Below, piece by piece: positions 53,038-61,714 of a stretch of DNA of 64,000 nt. The notes under the pieces were generated by a model. The model saw only the letters and a list, made by a program, of their open reading frames with translations. It was not told where the DNA came from and ran no database searches. The position numbers and the translations under genes were made by a program. Source of the stretch: Mariniflexile sp044335535 (GTDB taxonomy: Bacteria; Bacteroidota; Bacteroidia; Flavobacteriales; Flavobacteriaceae); NCBI RefSeq assembly GCF_044335535.1, contig NZ_JBIQVZ010000005.1, positions 271,954 to 335,953 on the forward strand, read 5' to 3'. Within the stretch, counting starts at the first letter, position 1, and every line of letters begins with the position of its first letter.

Positions 53038-53408
53038 TAATTACAAGAGAAATTTTCTGGGTTCCAAATAATAGTATCGTTATTTAAAATATTGATGCTT
53101 ATAGTATCGTCTCCCACGAAGCCAATAGGATTACCTTCACAATCATAAACTGGAACTACAGTATTGCAGGTAGGACAGCAATTAGGGAAAATGAAAACAG
53201 TTTTACCCATATAGGTATTTTGGGAAATATAAAAATATTTTAGAAGCTCTGAATCAGTTTGGGCAAGCTCCTCAATTTTTTCCTTTAACCAATCTAAATC
53301 TTCAATGGGGTTGGAAACTTGGCAGGAGTTACTTAGGTTGTCATCATCATCTTTGCAAGATGATATTGTAAGTAATAAAAGAGTCAATACTAAAATGTTC
53401 TTTTTCAT
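53037..53408 (-). CDS. Hypothetical small lipoprotein
   Basis: The 123-residue protein has a lipoprotein signal (LLLLTISSCKD) followed by an acidic stretch. The body has PNCCPTCNTVVPVYDCEGNPIG, a Cys-rich block of four Cys that may be disulfide-bonded or bind metal. It ends NPENFSCN. No family is recognised. The stop codon lies on the end of a family B repeat, so the C-terminus may have been set by the insertion. Confidence 0.65.
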   Translation of the reverse strand: MKKNILVLTLLLLTISSCKDDDDNLSNSCQVSNPIEDLDWLKEKIEELAQTDSELLKYFYISQNTYMGKTVFIFPNCCPTCNTVVPVYDCEGNPIGFVGDDTISINILNNDTIIWNPENFSCN

Positions 53409-53545
53409 GTTGAGTATTTTACTTACTAGATGTGTATTGTCGTAAAAGGCTGCGTCTTAAAAAAAAATTATATACAAAATAGATTGATGGAGAACATACT
53501 TTATCATTTTTTATTACCCAATTCATAAACTTAATGATTGGATTC

Positions 53546-53637
53546 AACAGTGACTATTAACCATGCTACAGGGGTGTTTGTAATTAAGATAATTACAGAA
53601 AATGGTGTTGTAAATAAGACTATTATTAAAGAATAAG
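53546..53637 (+). pseudogene. Relic of a T9SS sorting domain
   Basis: About 29 codons read TINHATGVFVIKI, then ITENGVVNKTIIKE and a TAA. This is the classical last part of a T9SS type A sorting domain. In-frame sequence upstream meets a TGA and no signal peptide or passenger follows. A following terminator fits a former gene end. The gene was probably deleted, leaving its tail. Confidence 0.7.
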
Positions 53638-53666
53638 GAATAGTATCATTGTTTTCTAAATTAAAC

Positions 53667-53703
53667 CCTATCAGAAATTAAAAATTTTCTGATAGGTTTT
53701 TTT
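53667..53703 (+). terminator. Terminator behind the T9SS relic
   Basis: CCTATCAGAAA (53667-53677) pairs with TTTCTGATAGG (53686-53696), followed by seven T. Strong 11-bp stem; it once ended the lost gene. Confidence 0.88.
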
Positions 53704-54004
53704 ATTGACGTTTCTAAAGGTTATTTGAAAATGGTTTCTTCCTAAAATATGGCTACAGGTTGTAATTGCTTTATTTTATATACCTACTGTTGGGAAGTTT
53801 TCATAACAATGGTTTTCCTAGGTTATTATAATTGATACCTATCTTTTTCTTTTAAGTATTGGTATGTTAATAGTTTAAACGAGTTCTATTATAAGCTGTA
53901 TAACAGTTGTTTGCGATAAATGGATTTCTCCGGAATTTTTGTTTAAGTTTATTTGTTAAAAGAGATTACTTTGGTATTATTCCTAATAATGGGTTTAAAA
54001 AAAG

Positions 54005-54012
54005 TATCTTTG
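54005..54012 (+). promoter_or_regulatory. Candidate -7 box upstream of the dehydrogenase gene
   Basis: TATCTTTG fits TAnnTTTG about 218 bp before the chosen start, which would give a long leader. No second element is clear. Confidence 0.25.
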
Positions 54013-54229
54013 TCAATAGTATTATTTTATTTATCTGTTGATATTAATTATCCCTTCGCACATCTTTAGCGAATTGTTAAGACTTTCTTTTTAAGTTCTT
54101 ATTTTGATTAACGAAACGCTAGTGGCCAACTTAATGCCTGATTGCTAGTAAGTAACTATTTAATAGTGATTTTAATCTTACGCTTTGCTAATGTCATTAG
54201 TCTGCAATTCGTTTCAACTCAAAAGACAT

Positions 54230-55384
54230 ATGGCTTTTTTAAAAATGGGAGTTATTGGAACTTCAAAAAAAGAAGATGAAAGGCGGGTGCCTATTCATCC
54301 AGAACATTTAAATAGACTTCCGGAACAGATTAGAAAACAACTTGTTTTTGAAAAAGGATATGGTAAACCTTTTAATATAAGTGATGAAGAAATTAATGGC
54401 TTAACAGGTGGAATTGCATCACGAAGTGATATATTATCTGTTATTGGTTCCGCCATTATAGCCAAACCTATTTTGTCTGATTTAGAAGAGTTAAAGGATG
54501 GTGGTATTATTTGGGGGTATCCTCATTGTGCCCAACAAATGCAAATAACACAAACAGCTATAGACAAAAAATTAACCTTAATCGCTTTTGAAGATATGTA
54601 TGTGTGGTATCCTAGTGGGCAAATGGGAAGACATACGTTTTATAAAAATAATGAAATGGCTGGATATAGTGCGGTTATACATGCACTTCAACTCAAGGGA
54701 ATAGATGGTCATTATGGAAATCAACGAAAAGTCATCATTTTTAGTTTTGGAGCAGTAAGCAGAGGGGCTATTTATGCTTTAAAAGCACATGGTTTTAGAG
54801 ATATTACTATTTGTATTCAAAGACCCGATCATGAAGTTAGAGAAGAAGTATTAGATGTAAATTATACCAGACTCAGAAAAGGAAATGAAAACGAGCCTCG
54901 ATTGATTGTTGTTGAACACGATGGTTCAGAACGATCTCTATTGGATTTGATAAATGAATCTGATATAATCGTTAATGGAACGTATCAAGACACAGACGAT
55001 CCCATTGACTATGTGAAAGAGGATGAAAAATCCATGCTTAAACCTGGTGCGCTCATTATAGATGTGAGTTGTGATGAAGGTATGGGATTTTATTTTGCTA
55101 AACCCACTACTTTTAAAAACCCACTTATTGCTATTGATACTATTGATTACTATGCGGTAGATCATACACCCAGTTATTTTTGGGAAAGCGCTTCTAGATC
55201 TATTTCTGCAGCATTAATTACGCATTTACCATCCGTAGTATCAGGTAGAGAAAGTTGGAATGATAATAAAACCATCAAAAATGCCATAAATATTGATGAA
55301 GGTGTTATTGTGAAAGACACGATTCTTAGATTCCAGAATCGCCATTCAAACTATCCACATAAAGTTCATGAGCTTGTGAGCTAA
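54230..55384 (+). CDS. N5-(carboxyethyl)ornithine synthase-like dehydrogenase
   Basis: The 384-residue product from the ATG at 54230 gives the family N-terminus (MGVIGTSKKEDERRVPIHPEH); TTG or ATG up to 15 codons earlier are also open. The fold is alanine-dehydrogenase/transhydrogenase-like, with RRVPIHPE in the first domain, nucleotide-binding IIFSFGAVSRGAIYALKA and a conserved DVSCDEGMGF block. Carboxyethylornithine synthases join pyruvate to the side-chain amine of ornithine or lysine using NADPH. The substrate here is unproven; an alanine dehydrogenase or saccharopine-type role is possible. The next gene, a methyltransferase 95 bp later, may act on its product. Confidence 0.75.
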   Translation: MAFLKMGVIGTSKKEDERRVPIHPEHLNRLPEQIRKQLVFEKGYGKPFNISDEEINGLTGGIASRSDILSVIGSAIIAKPILSDLEELKDGGIIWGYPHCAQQMQITQTAIDKKLTLIAFEDMYVWYPSGQMGRHTFYKNNEMAGYSAVIHALQLKGIDGHYGNQRKVIIFSFGAVSRGAIYALKAHGFRDITICIQRPDHEVREEVLDVNYTRLRKGNENEPRLIVVEHDGSERSLLDLINESDIIVNGTYQDTDDPIDYVKEDEKSMLKPGALIIDVSCDEGMGFYFAKPTTFKNPLIAIDTIDYYAVDHTPSYFWESASRSISAALITHLPSVVSGRESWNDNKTIKNAINIDEGVIVKDTILRFQNRHSNYPHKVHELVS

Positions 55385-55479
55385 TGGCCTTTTTTAATTT
55401 TTACCAATCACCTAATAAGCGGAAAAAATTTATAAAACAAGATAGATGCTTTCTTCATAATATATAATAAAACCCATTG

Positions 55480-56547
55480 ATGACTACAGATATTGATATA
55501 AACAAGCCGAAACCTATAGTATCTGGAAAACAATTGGAGTTGTTTAACAGTGCTACAGATGTAAAACAAACCATTAAAATACTAGAAGCAGGAAAACCTG
55601 TATTGATAACAGCGTTTTATAGTAATGGATTGTTGTTTTTAAAGGAGTTACACATACATCTAAATAAAAAGTTGCCAAACAAGTCTTTTCAGGAACAACG
55701 AGAATATCGGTCAGTATATCATAAGTTATCAAATCTTATTTTGATAGAAATTGTAGACCATAAATTAATTGTGAAAAAATCACCTTTCATTGGTTGGTTA
55801 GAAAAACTGTATCCAGAAACAAGTGATTTTTTATTAACGTTTCCTCAAGTTCAAGGATTAAATAGTGCTTGGCAGTGGTATATAAACGGAATTTCCATTC
55901 CTGTATTACGAAATAAAGTGCATCCATATTATGGAACTTACTTCCCTACGCGGTTTGATCATCTGATACTTTTTGATAATTGGATGAAACGTTATAAAGG
56001 ACTTAAAAAGTCTGCAATGGATATTGGAATTGGAAGTGGCGTACTTTCTTTTCTAATGATAAAGCATGGTTTTCAGGAGGTTTTTGGTACAGATACCAAT
56101 CCTAACGCGATTGTTGGTCTAACCGAATTTATGGGTGATACCAAATTGTCTAGAAAGATAAGATTGGATTTTGGACATCTTTTTGGGATTTGGGAAAAGC
56201 AGACCGAGTTGATTGTTTTTAATCCGCCTTGGCTGCCGGAGTCTAATAATACAGATATATTAGATGAAGCTATTTATTATAATAAAAATCTATTCCCTGA
56301 TTTTTTCACTGAAGCAAAGAAAAGACTATTGCCTGAAGGGAAGCTTGTAATCATATTCTCGAATTTAGCTCAAATAACGCATGTTACAAAAGAACACCCC
56401 GTAGAGAAGGAGCTATTGGAAGGTGGGAGATTTCAATTGGAAACATGTTTAAAGAAAACAGTAAAAGCAGCTTCAGATAAAACAAAACGAGATCAACATT
56501 GGCGTTCTTCTGAAGAAGTAGAGCTTTGGGTGCTGACGAATAAGTAG
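55480..56547 (+). CDS. Class I SAM-dependent methyltransferase (HemK/PrmC-like)
   Basis: The 355-residue protein from the ATG at 55480 (a TTG one codon earlier is weaker) has an N-terminal helical domain (about 1-175) and a SAM domain with MDIGIGSGVLSFLMIKHG (motif I) and FNPPWLPES (motif IV, NPPW). NPPW suits methylation of a nitrogen in a planar or amide group (Gln, adenine, guanine). It is not an obvious prmC because the N-terminal domain differs. It follows the dehydrogenase gene, same strand, so it may be co-transcribed and methylate a small molecule. Confidence 0.75.
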   Translation: MTTDIDINKPKPIVSGKQLELFNSATDVKQTIKILEAGKPVLITAFYSNGLLFLKELHIHLNKKLPNKSFQEQREYRSVYHKLSNLILIEIVDHKLIVKKSPFIGWLEKLYPETSDFLLTFPQVQGLNSAWQWYINGISIPVLRNKVHPYYGTYFPTRFDHLILFDNWMKRYKGLKKSAMDIGIGSGVLSFLMIKHGFQEVFGTDTNPNAIVGLTEFMGDTKLSRKIRLDFGHLFGIWEKQTELIVFNPPWLPESNNTDILDEAIYYNKNLFPDFFTEAKKRLLPEGKLVIIFSNLAQITHVTKEHPVEKELLEGGRFQLETCLKKTVKAASDKTKRDQHWRSSEEVELWVLTNK

Positions 56548-56575
56548 GTTTTTGAAGTATTGAACTTAAAAAAAG

Positions 56576-57625
56576 CTAGCTCTCCACATTAAAAAATGCC
56601 TTATAATAATGCATTTTCTTTTCATCATCATAACCGCGTTCTAAATATTCAGCCGAGGCATCAGGTGCATCAATATCTAGTTTTATTTGTATGTTGGTGT
56701 CAAGTTTTATATCGGTTTTGAATTTTTTCTTTTCTTTGTTTACAACGCTTTCGGCAATATCAAATTGGTTTCTTAACACGATGTCTTGTTCGTCTTCAAA
56801 GTTTTTTTTGTAATCATCAAACAGTTTTTTGTGTTTGTCTTCTTCAAAAAGTTCATCTTTAAAACGTTCTATATTTACGACTTCGTTTTCTTTAAAAAAG
56901 TCGATGGTTTTTGCTAAAAAGGTATTTTGCTCTTTTGCGCCGTAGGTGGTTTTTAAAATGTCGGTCGAGAAATCTTTACAAAGTGTTATGTATTGTTGCG
57001 TATGGTTGTTAGCGTCATCGGCATATTTTATGTTTAAAAATTGATTTATCCAATATTGGGCATCATAACTGTTGTTATCTACACTTAAAATAATGTTCCC
57101 TTCGGTATCGGTTTGGTTTAAAATTAGGCAGCCTTTATCTACTTTTTTAGATGAAATTCCTTTTTGTACCAATACGTCATAACTGTTATTTTCTAAATAG
57201 GTTTGGAAGAAATTCACTTTACTTTCAATTTTAAATATACCTAGGGCGTTTGTGGTTATATCGTTAAACTCAATACCTTCAAACATAGCTACTAGTACGT
57301 CGCCTGTTTTTATTTGTGCCGATGTGGATTGCTCGTATAAATGGGTTACTATATGTTTTGAAATTTCAATAAAAGCATCATCATCACTAAATATTTGGTT
57401 GCTGTAACTGTTTATTTCGTTTAAAGAAATATTGGCGTGGTGGTTAAACCGGTAGCTTTGTACCACCGAACTAAAGGGGCGTAATAAAAAAGGGAGCATT
57501 AAATCGTAACTGGCTTCGTCAAAATCGACCAGTTTTTCTGAAAAGGCATTTTTTGTGTCGTTGAATTTATTTCCAACCTTATGAATGATGAATTTTGAAA
57601 TAGAGGCGTTTTTTCTTGAAATCAT
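56576..57625 (-). CDS. Nucleoid-associated protein (NdpA family)
   Basis: The 349-residue protein lacks membrane segments. It matches the NdpA/YejK 37-kDa nucleoid protein pattern: an N-terminal alpha/beta domain (FIIHKVGNKFNDTKNAF, LLRPFSSVVQSYRF), VLVAMFEGIEFNDITTNALG, and a C-terminal helical part (QYITLCKDFSTDILKTTYG). The family associates with DNA in Gram-negatives; the role is poorly known. It converges with the methyltransferase gene. Confidence 0.82.
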   Translation of the reverse strand: MISRKNASISKFIIHKVGNKFNDTKNAFSEKLVDFDEASYDLMLPFLLRPFSSVVQSYRFNHHANISLNEINSYSNQIFSDDDAFIEISKHIVTHLYEQSTSAQIKTGDVLVAMFEGIEFNDITTNALGIFKIESKVNFFQTYLENNSYDVLVQKGISSKKVDKGCLILNQTDTEGNIILSVDNNSYDAQYWINQFLNIKYADDANNHTQQYITLCKDFSTDILKTTYGAKEQNTFLAKTIDFFKENEVVNIERFKDELFEEDKHKKLFDDYKKNFEDEQDIVLRNQFDIAESVVNKEKKKFKTDIKLDTNIQIKLDIDAPDASAEYLERGYDDEKKMHYYKAFFNVES

Positions 57626-57994
57626 GGTTTGTTTATTGAGATTGCAATACTATTAAATTAACTTGGAATAGTCATAAAAAAGAGTGCCAAAGTATTTTGC
57701 TTTGGCACTCAAGATTTAGGGACTTTCGATTTGGTTATCGTTATATTTTAATTGTTTTTCTAATACATTTATTGTTTAAACGCGTTCGTTAATAAAATTT
57801 TACCTTCAATAAAAATTAATGAAATCTTGTAGATACTATAACTCTTAATTAAGTACCCTTTAATTGATTTTTTAAAAATTTGTATTGTAAATAGTTGATA
57901 ATAGCAGGCCTAAAGATAAAAATTCCTTTTTCATATACAAAGAGTTATGTAAAAATTATTCGATGTATCAAATTGTAAATGAATGGATTGAGGT
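57626..57994. other. 369-bp intergenic region
   Basis: It contains the terminator at 57682-57710 and an AT-rich stretch. A minus-strand frame (57934 to 57872) reads like a short signal peptide (MKKEFLSLGLLLS) but stops after 20 codons and is probably chance or a relic. Confidence 0.5.
57682..57710 (-). terminator. Terminator after the propeller lipoprotein gene
   Basis: GAGTGCCAAAG (57682-57692) and CTTTGGCACTC (57700-57710) pair perfectly. On the minus strand the hairpin is followed by six T. It lies 285 bp beyond the stop at 57995, leaving a long untranslated tail or an unseen short gene. Confidence 0.8.
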
Positions 57995-60427
57995 TTAGTT
58001 AATACGGTACAGTAATATGGAATTGTTTTCGCCTTTAGTTACAAATTCCAAGCTGTTATCTTTATCAATATTATCTAATACTATTTCTGAATTGCCATAC
58101 ACAGGGAAATTAGGTAATAGATTTCCTTGACTATCATAGATATAAACTTTTTTAGCTTGTAAATCGGTAATGGTAACATAAATTTTATCCCTAATATAAA
58201 ACAGTTCGGGTCTAGTATAAGTACCAAAATCCAACTCCACAGCATTGCTTTTAATGGTTAATTTGTTCTCGGTTAGTGTTACCAATGTTTTACTGCTAGT
58301 TTCTATATCATGTTTTTCTGAAAGATTTAGGTTTAGGATTGAAACACCACCTTTGGTATCTACGGAAATTAGTTGTCCATTTAATGTTGTTGTTGTGAAA
58401 GTGTTATTGTATAAAAAGACAGGTTGATTTGAAAAATTACTTGATCTTTTTGGTGTAACGCGTGTATTTCCTACTCTGTCTATTATATGAAGTGTGTTTT
58501 TGGTTTTAAATACAATATAGTCTTTACTGCTTATTCTAAAATGTTTTGGCTGACTAATAATAGCTTCTTTTGCCGATTTAAAATTGAAACCATTAATTGT
58601 TTTGGCATTAACATCGTACATTAATAAGTTTTTGCCTTGTGTAATTAACAGGCGGTAATTTTTATTTCTATCGTAATCAAAAACAGATAATGGTTGGGTA
58701 ATCTTATCATTAAATTTACCCGGAAACGGAGCAACATCCTTACCATTTCTGTCAATAATATAAACACGGTTTGGAGTTGCAAAAGCGAGTTGTAATCGCC
58801 CATTTTTAAAAATGTCAATTTGTTCAATGTTTCCTAAAACAGCACCTTCAAGTTGTTTTTTCCAAAGAACTTTTCCTTTATTGGAAATTAAATAGAGGTT
58901 GTTTTTAATGTCTTGCACCACTATTTCTTTTTCTTTAGTAAGATGATTGGTTACAAATTGAGGCTTGTTTAAAATATCAGAAGCTAATTTAATGTTTAAT
59001 TCCTCTGAAACCGAGTTTTGAGAAGCTCTGGTTTTACTCTTTTTTATAATAGCATTTACATGAGCAAAATTTGAATCGTAAATAAATTGTAATGCCGAAG
59101 TGCTGTAACTATTAAAAGAATCGTCTAAATCGTCTTTAAAATTTTTACTTATAATGGATTTTAAAGATGTATTATTAACGGCTAGCAATAACGAAGACGC
59201 ATTGCTTAATTGTTCTTTGACTTTCTTAAAAGTTTCTAACTCACTAAATGTTGTTTTGTTTTGGTAGTTAGCAATTATGTTTTGTAATAAATCTGAATGA
59301 CTGGAAAACACAAAAAAGTTATCTAAAATACAATACTTGCTAGGGTTGATGTCTTTAATTAAAGGCGAAAACGTATTGGTAAATAATTCAGGTTGGCTAA
59401 AACTATATATTTCTATACCTCTATAAGTTTCGATAACAGTTTGTTCGCTAATGAGTGCATCTTCGGTAGCAATAAAATCGGTGGAGTTTAACACAAGGGC
59501 ACGATTGTCGGCTTGGTAAATAATGCCAACTTCTACAATATTATCGAAAATAGGTGAACTGTTAGTAATAGAATCTTTCTTTTTAAAAGCTTTTAAATTA
59601 CCTTCAATAGTTTTGAAATTCTTAAAAGTGAAGCTCATAAAGCCATCACTATCATAAGGGGTTATATGTTGGGTTTGATTTTCCTGCGGAATAGTATTTC
59701 TAAATACATTGCTCAGAATTTTAGTGGAATCTGTCGCTTTTGCAATACCATTAATATATATATCGTCTTGGTTCACCTCCACATCAATAGCTATATAATT
59801 GGTAAAAGCCTTTAGGTTTAAAGATTCTTCAATAAAAAATGATTTTATAAAAGGTGAGTTGGCATTTATAATAATAGAAAACGTTTTATCGTTACTGGTA
59901 GAATTGTAAATTTTTACCAATTCTTCATTCATAACAGAATTTGTAAAAGCAGTATTTATGATGTCTTTAGATGATGCTGCAAAAAAAGTGCTATCTATTA
60001 CCGTACTGTAAAAGGTGTTTTTATTATAAGTGGATTTTGTGAGTGTTTGGTTTTCGTAAGTAAGCGTTTCTTCAACATAATTTTTAATTGAATCTCTTTT
60101 GAATAGTTGAGGGGTGAATTTTGTTATTATGGTAAATTGAAGACTGTCTTTTTGGTCTTTTGAAAAACAAATAAGCAATTCGCCACTTGGTTTTAAAAGC
60201 TTTAAATGATCTAGATTGGTTTCTAAATGTTTATAAGCTGAGGTTTTAGTAAACTTATCTAAAAAACCACTGTTTTTAATAATGCTTTTTAAATCTTCAA
60301 GATTAGATGTTTTTATGATGATAGATGTATTTTTTGGAACAAAATCGATAAGATTAGTGCGATTTCTTTCAACGTTGGAACAACTAAAAGCAACAAATAA
60401 TAAGAGTGTGAAACCAAAGAATCTCAT
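57995..60427 (-). CDS. Large hypothetical lipoprotein with C-terminal propeller-like repeats
   Basis: The 810-residue product from the ATG at 60427 has a lipoprotein signal (FTLLLFVAFSCSN). The first half (about 25-500) is mixed alpha/beta, without recognised motifs. The second half (about 510-810) has repeated strand blocks (YLISNKGKVLWKKQLEGA, RVYIIDRNGKDV, LHIIDRVGNTRV, VYIYDSQGNLLPNF) typical of PQQ-like beta-propellers. It is probably anchored in the periplasm or outer membrane. The gene is preceded by the heptamer array and rnhB on the same strand. Confidence 0.75.
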   Translation of the reverse strand: MRFFGFTLLLFVAFSCSNVERNRTNLIDFVPKNTSIIIKTSNLEDLKSIIKNSGFLDKFTKTSAYKHLETNLDHLKLLKPSGELLICFSKDQKDSLQFTIITKFTPQLFKRDSIKNYVEETLTYENQTLTKSTYNKNTFYSTVIDSTFFAASSKDIINTAFTNSVMNEELVKIYNSTSNDKTFSIIINANSPFIKSFFIEESLNLKAFTNYIAIDVEVNQDDIYINGIAKATDSTKILSNVFRNTIPQENQTQHITPYDSDGFMSFTFKNFKTIEGNLKAFKKKDSITNSSPIFDNIVEVGIIYQADNRALVLNSTDFIATEDALISEQTVIETYRGIEIYSFSQPELFTNTFSPLIKDINPSKYCILDNFFVFSSHSDLLQNIIANYQNKTTFSELETFKKVKEQLSNASSLLLAVNNTSLKSIISKNFKDDLDDSFNSYSTSALQFIYDSNFAHVNAIIKKSKTRASQNSVSEELNIKLASDILNKPQFVTNHLTKEKEIVVQDIKNNLYLISNKGKVLWKKQLEGAVLGNIEQIDIFKNGRLQLAFATPNRVYIIDRNGKDVAPFPGKFNDKITQPLSVFDYDRNKNYRLLITQGKNLLMYDVNAKTINGFNFKSAKEAIISQPKHFRISSKDYIVFKTKNTLHIIDRVGNTRVTPKRSSNFSNQPVFLYNNTFTTTTLNGQLISVDTKGGVSILNLNLSEKHDIETSSKTLVTLTENKLTIKSNAVELDFGTYTRPELFYIRDKIYVTITDLQAKKVYIYDSQGNLLPNFPVYGNSEIVLDNIDKDNSLEFVTKGENNSILLYRIN

Positions 60428-60520
60428 AAAACGAATTAATTTATACAAACCTACATATTTTTGAAATCATAGCTTAAAAAAACAACGTAATCTGCTATTT
60501 TTTTATTTTTCACCAAAACT

Positions 60521-60576
60521 CAGTAACCAGTGATCAGTAACCAGAACCCAGAACCTAATACCTAGAATCTAGTACC
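60521..60576 (-). repeat. Eight-unit degenerate heptamer array
   Basis: It consists of exactly eight consecutive 7-bp units: CAGTAAC, CAGTGAT, CAGTAAC, CAGAACC, CAGAACC, TAATACC, TAGAATC and TAGTACC. It sits between rnhB and the lipoprotein gene, its right end 2 bp from the rnhB stop. It has no coding sense. Confidence 0.85.
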
Positions 60577-60578
60577 CC

Positions 60579-61178
60579 TCAAATATCTAACTTTAATTGT
60601 TCGGGTAATAATCGAAACGACTTTCTATGATATTTAGTGATTCCATATTTTCGTATTGCTTCTCGGTGTTCTTTGGTGGGGTAGCCTTTGTTTTGTTTCC
60701 AATTATACATAGGAAATTCTTCATGAATGGTATTCATATATGCATCTCTATACGTTTTTGCTAAAACCGAAGCAGCAGCAATACTTAAATATTTACCATC
60801 ACCTTTGATAATGGTTTCAAAAGGAATACCACCGTAAGGTTTAAACTTGTTGCCATCAACAATTATAAATTCTGGCTTGGAGGTTAATTGTGCGATAGAT
60901 TGTTGCATGGCCAAAATAGAAGCATTTAAAATATTTATTTGGTCTATCTCATCTTGAAACACATGTGATACACCAAAAGTTAGGGCTTCCAATTCGATAA
61001 TAGGCTTTAATAAATCTCTTTTACGTTCACTTAGTTGCTTGGAATCGTTTAAAATGGAATTATTAAAAGTTGAAGATAGCATAACGGCAGCAGCAGTAAC
61101 TGGACCTGCTAAACAACCACGACCAGCCTCATCCGTACCACATTCTAAAGCAAAATTCGAATAGTTTTTTAATAACAT
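60579..61178 (-). CDS. rnhB: Ribonuclease HII
   Basis: The 199-residue protein has CGTDEAGRGCLAGPVTAAAV with the catalytic Asp-Glu pair, IVDGNKFKPYGGIPFETIIKG, SIAAASVLAKTYRDAYM and the C-terminal GYPTKEHREAIRKYG. It removes RNA from RNA-DNA hybrids and misincorporated ribonucleotides. Length is normal. Confidence 0.97.
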   Translation of the reverse strand: MLLKNYSNFALECGTDEAGRGCLAGPVTAAAVMLSSTFNNSILNDSKQLSERKRDLLKPIIELEALTFGVSHVFQDEIDQINILNASILAMQQSIAQLTSKPEFIIVDGNKFKPYGGIPFETIIKGDGKYLSIAAASVLAKTYRDAYMNTIHEEFPMYNWKQNKGYPTKEHREAIRKYGITKYHRKSFRLLPEQLKLDI

Positions 61179-61714
61179 TTAAATAATAATATGGTCAAAT
61201 CTATAATTTTATTTTGTCATTTTAAGAGCCTGTTTAAATTTTGTTTTTGGAATGTTTTATAGGGTATTTTTTCGTCAGACAGGGCCGAGCGTATAAAAAA
61301 GGTCTGGGAGACCTTTTTAGCGAAGGAGCCAGGCTGCCGCGAGGGAGAGGTACATAGCTACGAACCGAAAAATAGCTAAAGTATGGCGGAAAAAGACACA
61401 TAAAAGAACCAAAGGATAAAACTAAATAGTCTCTAAGAGACTGTCTAAGAATGAAAATAATTTAAGACTTCCTTATATGAACTTTTGTGATTATGAAACA
61501 CCCATTGAGAAAGGCATTCACACACTTGAGGATGATTATTTAGAGTATTCCATCAGACCGAATTAAAATAATAAATATAAACAGATGAAAATATAAACTA
61601 TTTATTAAATAATTTTTCCATTTTATAACGTTATCATATTTTGTATTTACATTTGCATCGTTAAAAATGATTATACATTTCTAATCATTTAACTTAGTTT
61701 CGAAACGTATTACT
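61179..61714. other. 536-bp divergent region with a family B element
   Basis: It holds the element at 61224-61436, an adjacent solo family B end (61437-61450) and an AT-rich promoter region before the porin gene. A 29-codon frame at 61477-61566 (MNFCDYETPIEKGIHTLEDD) is unsupported by anything else and may be a fragment. Confidence 0.55.
61224..61436. repeat. Family B palindromic element with a GC-rich insert
   Basis: It matches the complement of 52874-53037 over most of its length (AGAGCCTGTTTAAATTTTG start, AAGACACATAAAAGAACC near the end), but has an extra central part of about 50 bp. That part is GC-rich and contains a hairpin AAAAAGGTCT / AGACCTTTTT (61296-61305, 61309-61318). The right end abuts another, diverged end (AGAGACTGTCTAAG). 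Confidence 0.75.

Larger units (their letters stand above)
53409..54229. other. 820-bp intergenic region with a T9SS domain relic
   Basis: Apart from the C-terminal domain relic (53546-53637), the terminator (53667-53703), and a TATCTTTG box at 54005-54012, the stretch shows no gene. It separates the lipoprotein gene from the dehydrogenase gene on the other strand. Confidence 0.55.

Noticed and set aside
60521..60576. Heptamer array as CRISPR or as operator sites
   Set aside because: No spacers between units and a seven-base phase incompatible with helical periodicity of typical operators.
61477..61566. 29-codon open frame before the porin gene
   Set aside because: It is short, without start-site context or homology signal, and next to repeat ends; it could be chance.
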